Part shown: positions 58,573 through 64,000 of the stretch, piece by piece
Numbering within the stretch: the first letter of the stretch is position 1
How the letters are laid out: every line of letters begins with the position of its first letter
Source: Dactylonectria macrodidyma
Lineage: Eukaryota; Ascomycota; Sordariomycetes; Hypocreales; Nectriaceae
Length of the DNA: 64,000 nucleotides
Assembly (NCBI GenBank): GCA_020744425.1
Contig: JAGMUV010000006.1
Location: 1,116,001-1,180,000 of the forward strand
Reading direction: 5' to 3'
Notes under the pieces: generated by a model
What the model was told of the DNA's origin: nothing
Seen by the model: only the letters and a program-made list of their open reading frames with translations
The model's database searches: none
Made by a program: the position numbers and the translations under genes

Positions 58573-59439
58573 GCGAGAATCAGGACTGCAGTTGTTTTTT
58601 CTCTTTGTTCTAGAGTTTCTATGAATGGGCGAACTTGTTGAGGTTATTGGGGCTTGACTTTGGCTGCGAGATGGTTTGGAAGGGAGACGTTGGTCATGTA
58701 AACATTTGATTTGCCGAGGATTCACATAAGATACCATAGTTTACGAGCATTAGAGGATACATGAAAGATTACAAGACGGATAGAAAACCTAAAGCTCGTT
58801 ACACTTTCGCAGCACAGGGAATTCTGATTTCAGAGCAGCAACATGCTATGGCTCCAGGCCTGGTGGTGCATGGCCGACTAATGATTGGCAAGAAATGCTT
58901 ACAACTACTACATATTGCATATTCCTGATCCTCTGCCTGAAAGTGCAACTCTTAGCTATTTCAAGACAAAGTATTCCTAGTTCAGTGAACTACTTCCAAC
59001 TCCCCTTGTATCCGGCTGTTGTTCCAACTACGATTCGTAATGGTGTGGTGCAGTCATGGGGGAGCGTCATCAGCCACAGCCTTGTTGGCCGCGCCGCAGG
59101 CCGCCCACAGCGCCACTGAGAATGCCCCGTGACAGTTTGACAAAAACGATACGGCGCTGAACAAAGCCCACTGTAATTAAGTTCTGCACCCGCTAAGCCC
59201 CGCGGACCTTCACTGGAGATGGTGGGGAGCGTGAATCACCCCGCCGGCAACTCCACTAATGCCCGCTGACCACATGCGCCGCTGTCTCGACTTGTTCAAA
59301 GGACTCCCCTTCTTTGTTATCAACACCATCGGCCTCAGCGCACTACATATCAACTGTCATCGTCGCCGTCCCGCTGGCTACTTCCCAAGATGGGAAATAT
59401 CTCTACCCGTGGCTGAAAAGAGTCAACTAATCATCCCGA
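58573..59439. other. Spacer between the 297-residue protein gene and the NLR gene
   Basis: 3' region of the upstream gene and promoter of the NLR gene. Short frames at 58895-59119 and 59259-59459 carry no domain. No clear TATA element was seen. Confidence 0.5.
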
Positions 59440-62400
59440 ATGGCAACCGAAGCCCTTGAGCCGCTGAGAGGCCTGCTTCATCGAGTACGAGGCGCCGTGT
59501 CGTCTGTCTCGAGATCACGGACGGGCGAAAGCAGCGGCCTGCAAATTGTACAAGATCCCGATCATGCAGAGATTGAGTAAGTGAACCATGCGGCCCTGTC
59601 TTTTTAGTGAAAGATGCGCCAACTGACGCTCAACAGTATCGTGGCCGTCCACGGCCTTGGTGGCGAAGGCTTTCGCTCATGGACCACCTTAGAGCCCAAG
59701 GGAAAGCCCAAGGCATGGCTCCAAGAACTGCTCGCCAAGGACATCCCCAACGCGCGTATAATGACATACGGCTACGTCTCCGATGGCGTCAACTACCGCT
59801 ACCTTGTTCGCAACGTTCTTTATGGACGCGCCCTCGACATGGTCAAGGAGCTCGGCGCCCACCGCACCCGCGACGGCACCGCCCGCCGCCCGCTCTTTTT
59901 CATCGCCCACAGCCTGGGTGGCTGGATCGTCAAGCGCGCCCTCATCATCTCCAGCGAGGCCATTGATCCGCAACTCAAAGATATCGAGTTATCGACGTGC
60001 GGCGTTGCCTTCTTTGGCACGTTGTCGCCAGGCCGACCGTCGTCACCATCGCCACTCGCCAACGTCATTCGGCGCACTACGTCCGGCCTGGAAACTGATA
60101 CCCGGAGCTCTCGAAGTACCCGGAGCTCGCGGAGCTTCTCGACGGAGCCGCAGCCAAGTGACATCGAGTGGCTGGAGAACCAAATGGAGGCCTTCAAGGC
60201 CATCACCGCCAACCTGCCGAGATTGTCGTTCCACGAGACAAAGAAGTCGAGCGATGGCTTCATCGTAGACAAGCGGCATTCCATGCAAGGAACCGATGGC
60301 GCCCAAATTGGCCTTAAGGCAACCCACTCTGACCTAGTCAAGTTCCAGGGGCGAGACTCCAATTACAAGACCTTCCTTGCGAGGTTCCGCGAAATGATTG
60401 ACAAAGGCCGCACTTCAGATTTGATAAAAACAAAACGGAAGCCTTTTGATTTGGCTGCAGGTAGGCTCGTACGGTGCCATGCATTAAACAAGACTAACGT
60501 CCCACACAGTTCACCATCTAGAATACATGTCGGCTGGATTTGCCATCCCATACAAACTCCCTTCCGAGCCTAGCACAATCATACCTCGAGAGGATCTTAT
60601 TGAAAACCTAGAAGCTGTGCTGATGCCGGCCAAGGAGCCACACGAGTTGCACTTTGCTATTGCGAATCTTCTGGGCCTTCCTGGAACCGGCAAGACGACC
60701 CTAGCCAGGCACTACGCCGAGAAGCATGTGGATGATATCTCCTTCGTCTTCTGGATCTGGGCGGAAAGTTGGGAGACTGTGGTCGCCAGTTACCTTGAGT
60801 TTGCCAACACTCTGGTGATACACTACTCAAAATATGCCCCCAGGAGTCGAGTCGAGAACGACCTCGGTCTGATAGGCGTGGAAGACATGCTCAAGGTGAA
60901 GAGCATTTTGCAACTTGATACGTTACGAGTCAAGTCGGTGGTTCGAGCTGTTAAGGACTGGCTTCTTCGACCAGAGAACGACAAGTGGCTACTCATCTTT
61001 GACAACGTGGAACCATCTTACGACATCTTTGACTTTATTCCTCTAACCCTCTCGGGACAGATCATCCTCACGTCTCGGGACAGCAACTGTTGTGCTTGGG
61101 GGACCAAGCTTCACTTAGAATCTATGAGTGACGACCAAGGCGTCAGGTTGATAGGCTCGGTAATCGGTGACCACGCATTGGAGAAATCAGAGCAAGGTAT
61201 GGAACTAACTTCAATTGATTTTAGCGAAGCTGACAGAGAATAGTGGACGCCGCTCTGAGGATTGTTCAACGTTTGCAACACCATCCACAGAGCATTGCCA
61301 TGACGGCGTCTACGATCCGACAGACCGGCTCTACTGTAGCTGACTACGAGCGAAACATGGATTCCAGGGTGCCGTTACACCTCCTCGGATCGACCATTGA
61401 CCAGTCGCCCGTTACGAAGACAATACTCAGGGTCAGCGCGATGCTATCGTCATCTCTTATTCCGGTTGCGCTGTTCTGCGCCACTTCTCAGCTGAAGACG
61501 GCACCTGACAGATTCATGGGTGCATTTAAAGAGATGAATGGTGCGTAAATGAACCTAACCTGAGATACTTTTTACTGACTTTCACAGCCTTCCAGGATGC
61601 AATCCATGTGGGCGATGTTCTCCAGCATCTCCTTGACGAAAACTTCATCTGTGTGCCGTCTTCCTCAGAGTCGTCGGAATCGTCGCAAAGCTCATCCCCT
61701 CCCTCCACTCCCTTATTTGGATACTTCATGCTTGACACTGCCGCGCGAGACCACGTTCGACACTCTCTCACGACGACAGAACAGGTGGACAATGCGTGGC
61801 TAGCCTGCAACGTCTGCGTCGACGGCATCCGCCAGAAGGAAGTCGACTCATCGAGGTTGCCAGAGATCCACGACTTTGGAAGGATTATGGCCCCCCATGC
61901 AAAAACCTGCTACGATGACTGGTCCAGTGTATTGGAGGAAGTTCAAGATGATGATGATGTGGCGTGGCATGTGTTGGGCAACGTGTGCATGACGCAGGGA
62001 GCCTTGGACCAAGCCATCGGATGTTTCGAGCTAGCTTTGAAACAAAAGGAAACCATGGACCCCATCGAGAGGATTCAGACCTCTCTCTCTCTGGCGTCGC
62101 TTCTTCAGCAAGCAAATGAGGTGCAGCGCAGCCAGGATGTCCTCTCCAACATCAACATTGCGTCAATCGACAGTGCCCTTGGCTTCCGCGTCGCCTTGGC
62201 CAAAGCCTCGGTGGCCGCAGCCCAAGGTGACCTTGACCGCGCAGAAGACCAGTACGAGACGCTCGAGCAGCAGCAGGAAGAAGCTCTGGGCCCTACGGAC
62301 ATTACCACTGTCGGAACGGTGCAGAAGCTCGCCGCCACGCTCGAGCGCCTAGGCAAGATGGAAGAGGCCCAGGCGCTGTACCGCCGCGTCTACATCTCGT

Positions 62401-63062
62401 ACCAGAACCTCTTCGGCCAGAGCCACCCCATGACGCTCGAGGCGCTTGAGGATCTTGCGCACATCTCCAAGGCCAGCAACGCCATCGACGAAGCCGAAAA
62501 GCTCTACAAGCAGTCCGTCCGCATCAAGAGGCGCACCCTCGGTCCCCAGCACCCCAGCACCGCCCACGCCATCCAGAAACTCGCCGTCATCTACGACATG
62601 CGCTGCTCCTATGCCAAAGCCAGAGTCAAGTACCAGCAGGCCTTGGACATCATGGCGCCTACGCTCGGCCGCGCACATCCTGCGTACACGACGACCATGG
62701 AGAATATGGCTCTCAGCGCGCGGTTTCAGGCGAATTCGCTCGCTGAAGACGGCGACGACGATGACGAATTCAGATCCGAATCACATCAGCTCAGTGATGA
62801 CGGCGGCGACATGTCGCCCACATCCATTCCGCAAAAGATAACCCGTGCGGGGGCCTTTGAGCTCGCCGAGTCGCTATACATCGAAGCCCTCTCCATACGA
62901 ATCGCCGCACGCGACCTCTACTCCAACGAGCAGGTCCTGGCCACGGGTTCTAAGTTGCGCGAGATGTACGAGAACGAGGACTTTTTCGAGGCGAGTCGGA
63001 TGAAGAAGGTGACCGAGCTGCTGGACATGCTGAGGGAGGGTCGGTATGAAGAGAGCAAGTGA
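59440..63062 (+). CDS. NLR (STAND) protein: SesB-like alpha/beta hydrolase - NB-ARC - TPR
   Basis: Five exons (59440-59576, 59637-60460, 60510-61196, 61244-61540, 61588-63062; introns 47-60 nt) give 1139 residues with intact frame. A 45-residue N-terminal tail precedes IDIVAVHGLGG, the start of a SesB-like hydrolase; nucleophile motif AHSLGG (Ser about 138) and a His in ATHSDLVKF (about 275) are in place. The NB-ARC follows: P-loop GLPGTGKTT (about 376-384), Walker B LLIFDNVE (about 481-488) and ILTSRDSN. The C-terminal part (about 785-1030) has kinesin-light-chain-type TPRs (LGKMEEAQALYRRVYISYQNLFG; IDEAEKLYKQSVRIKRRTLGPQHPST). Fungal NLRs of this layout sense non-self or damage through the repeats, oligomerise through NB-ARC and act through the N-terminal domain, often causing cell death. 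All motifs look intact. The start at 59440 is chosen because exon 1 splices in frame into the hydrolase. Confidence 0.92.
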
Positions 63063-63779
63063 TTTTACCAATGAGAGCAAGGCTGTATCTCAAGGAGATA
63101 TTTGTCGCAGGTTGCCAAATTTTACGATTTACGAGGGCGGTATCGGCGATAGGGTTGTGTAGTTTTAGTTGGCTTAAGCGTTGGAGTTGGCACGGTACGG
63201 TTCATTACCTATGGCGCATATAGTAGTAACGAAAATGATGTATACTGATTAACCAGAATCAAACAACATAGTCATTTTGGAAACACTTCACACCATGCCC
63301 GGAATGGTATCGCATCGTATCAAAAAGGCGCACTCGCATCATCAGTAACGCCTTGCATATCCTTCTCTCTTCACCCCCATCCCACCCCCGCCCGTTCACA
63401 TCACCAAGGACAGAAGGTGAGATCTTTTCGTTTTCCCTCCCAAATATCATACAATACAACCGCAATTGCGAACGAGAGACACGGTTTTCCTTCCCCATCA
63501 ACATCCAATGACGACATGGGGTTCGTATGCCAAAGTAGAGACCCTCCCCAGTTCTAGTGACCGACTCGATTGAAACCGCCTTCCCTATAACATGAATACA
63601 AGAAAAGAAGGTGTGACCCAGACAGTTATATGGGAGAATATCTTCGTGGATATGATATCGTTGATGACAATGCTGGATTGGAAAGGACGGAGCTCTGGGT
63701 GCACAACGGGGGTATCTTTCCAAGAAGCACAGAGCGTGAATATATAAGCCGTGGGCTGTGTGCATTAGAGTAGAGCATC
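63063..63779. other. Spacer between convergent genes
   Basis: The 3' regions of the NLR gene and of the minus-strand gene at the right edge meet here. The frame 63259-63765 (minus) has no domain and probably reflects 3' untranslated sequence. Confidence 0.5.
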
Positions 63780-64000
63780 TTATGAGGCAGGCGGCGCCTG
63801 GGGCTGATCAACAGGTGGTTGAGGGTCAGGGGCCTTGGCCTTGGCCTTGCCGCCATCAACAATAATCTGCTCGTCGATGCGAGCACCGACCTCGCCGTAC
63901 TCGAGCCTCTTCCAGGTCTTGATACGGGCCTCATTCATGTCGACCTCGAAGACACGGACTCTGCGAACGTAACCGCCGTAGCCGGCGTAGCCACCGAAAC
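63780..64000 (-). CDS. C-terminal fragment of a gene cut by the window edge, possibly a calcineurin-like phosphoesterase
   Basis: Minus strand. The stop TAA is at 63780-63782 and the frame is open to the edge (about 73 codons visible). The residues read FGGYAGYGGYVRRVRVFEVD, then NEARIKTWKRLEYGE, RIDEQIIVDGG, and a Pro/Lys/Gln-rich tail ending PPAS. The Gly/Tyr-rich loop followed by an RVRVFEVD strand and a TWKRLEYG strand recalls the end of secreted fungal calcineurin-like metallophosphoesterases, but the metal-binding motifs would lie outside the window. The assignment is tentative; the coding call itself is firm from texture. Confidence 0.65.
   Translation of the reverse strand, partial: FGGYAGYGGYVRRVRVFEVDMNEARIKTWKRLEYGEVGARIDEQIIVDGGKAKAKAPDPQPPVDQPQAPPAS

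Overview
The window looks like nuclear chromosomal DNA of a filamentous ascomycete (Pezizomycotina), most probably a sordariomycete. The evidence is short introns (47-75 nt) with GT..AG ends and CTNAC-like branch sites, a Zn2Cys6 transcription factor, an Ear1/Ssh4-type SPRY protein with PPxY motifs, a fungal NLR (hydrolase, NB-ARC, TPR), dispersed-type 5S rRNA genes and an intron-bearing tRNA-Gly. The rank below class is a guess. Gene density is low: ten protein genes (one cut by the window edge), two decayed genes, one tRNA and two 5S genes in 64 kb.

Layout. 1-10118: no convincing gene; one terminal-inverted-repeat element at 745-999 and a very long pyrimidine-rich leader before the first gene. 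10119-12150: seven-exon Zn2Cys6 regulator (+), possibly with a further exon to 12480. 15280-17007: Ear1/Ssh4-like SPRY membrane adaptor (-). 20170-21366: single-pass membrane protein with a charged tail (-). 22403-26001: decayed island with a second copy of the inverted-repeat element, the remnant of an Hsp70-like ATPase gene (-) and a three-exon accessory gene (+) interrupted by in-frame TAG codons. 27162-27242: tRNA-Gly(GCC). 28937-30769: 610-residue disordered protein (-). 30770-38080: about 7 kb without a supportable gene. 38081-39139: membrane-anchored endonuclease/exonuclease/phosphatase-fold protein (-). 39140-45004: gene-free, AT-richer, decayed. 45005-45736: acidic 243-residue protein ending in a PP1-docking-like motif (+). 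46837-47151: two tandem 5S rRNA genes. 50486-56374: 1962-residue DH/PH-type protein (+). 57679-58572: unassigned 297-residue protein (+). 59440-63062: SesB-like hydrolase/NB-ARC/TPR NLR (+). 63780-64000: C-terminal part of a gene running off the right edge (-).

How the genes may work together. Most are independent housekeeping or regulatory loci. The region most worth attention is 57.7-63.1 kb. There a complete fungal NLR lies 0.9 kb downstream of, and in the same direction as, a small protein whose second half is a Gly/Ser/Ala-rich loop between two hydrophobic strands. I suggest, as inference only, an effector/receptor pair for programmed cell death or non-self recognition. The second point of interest is the gene at 24653-26001, where both early stops are TAG. 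That fits either RIP-type decay or the stop-correcting A-to-I mRNA editing known from sordariomycete sexual development. All models come from reading the sequence; no database search was run.
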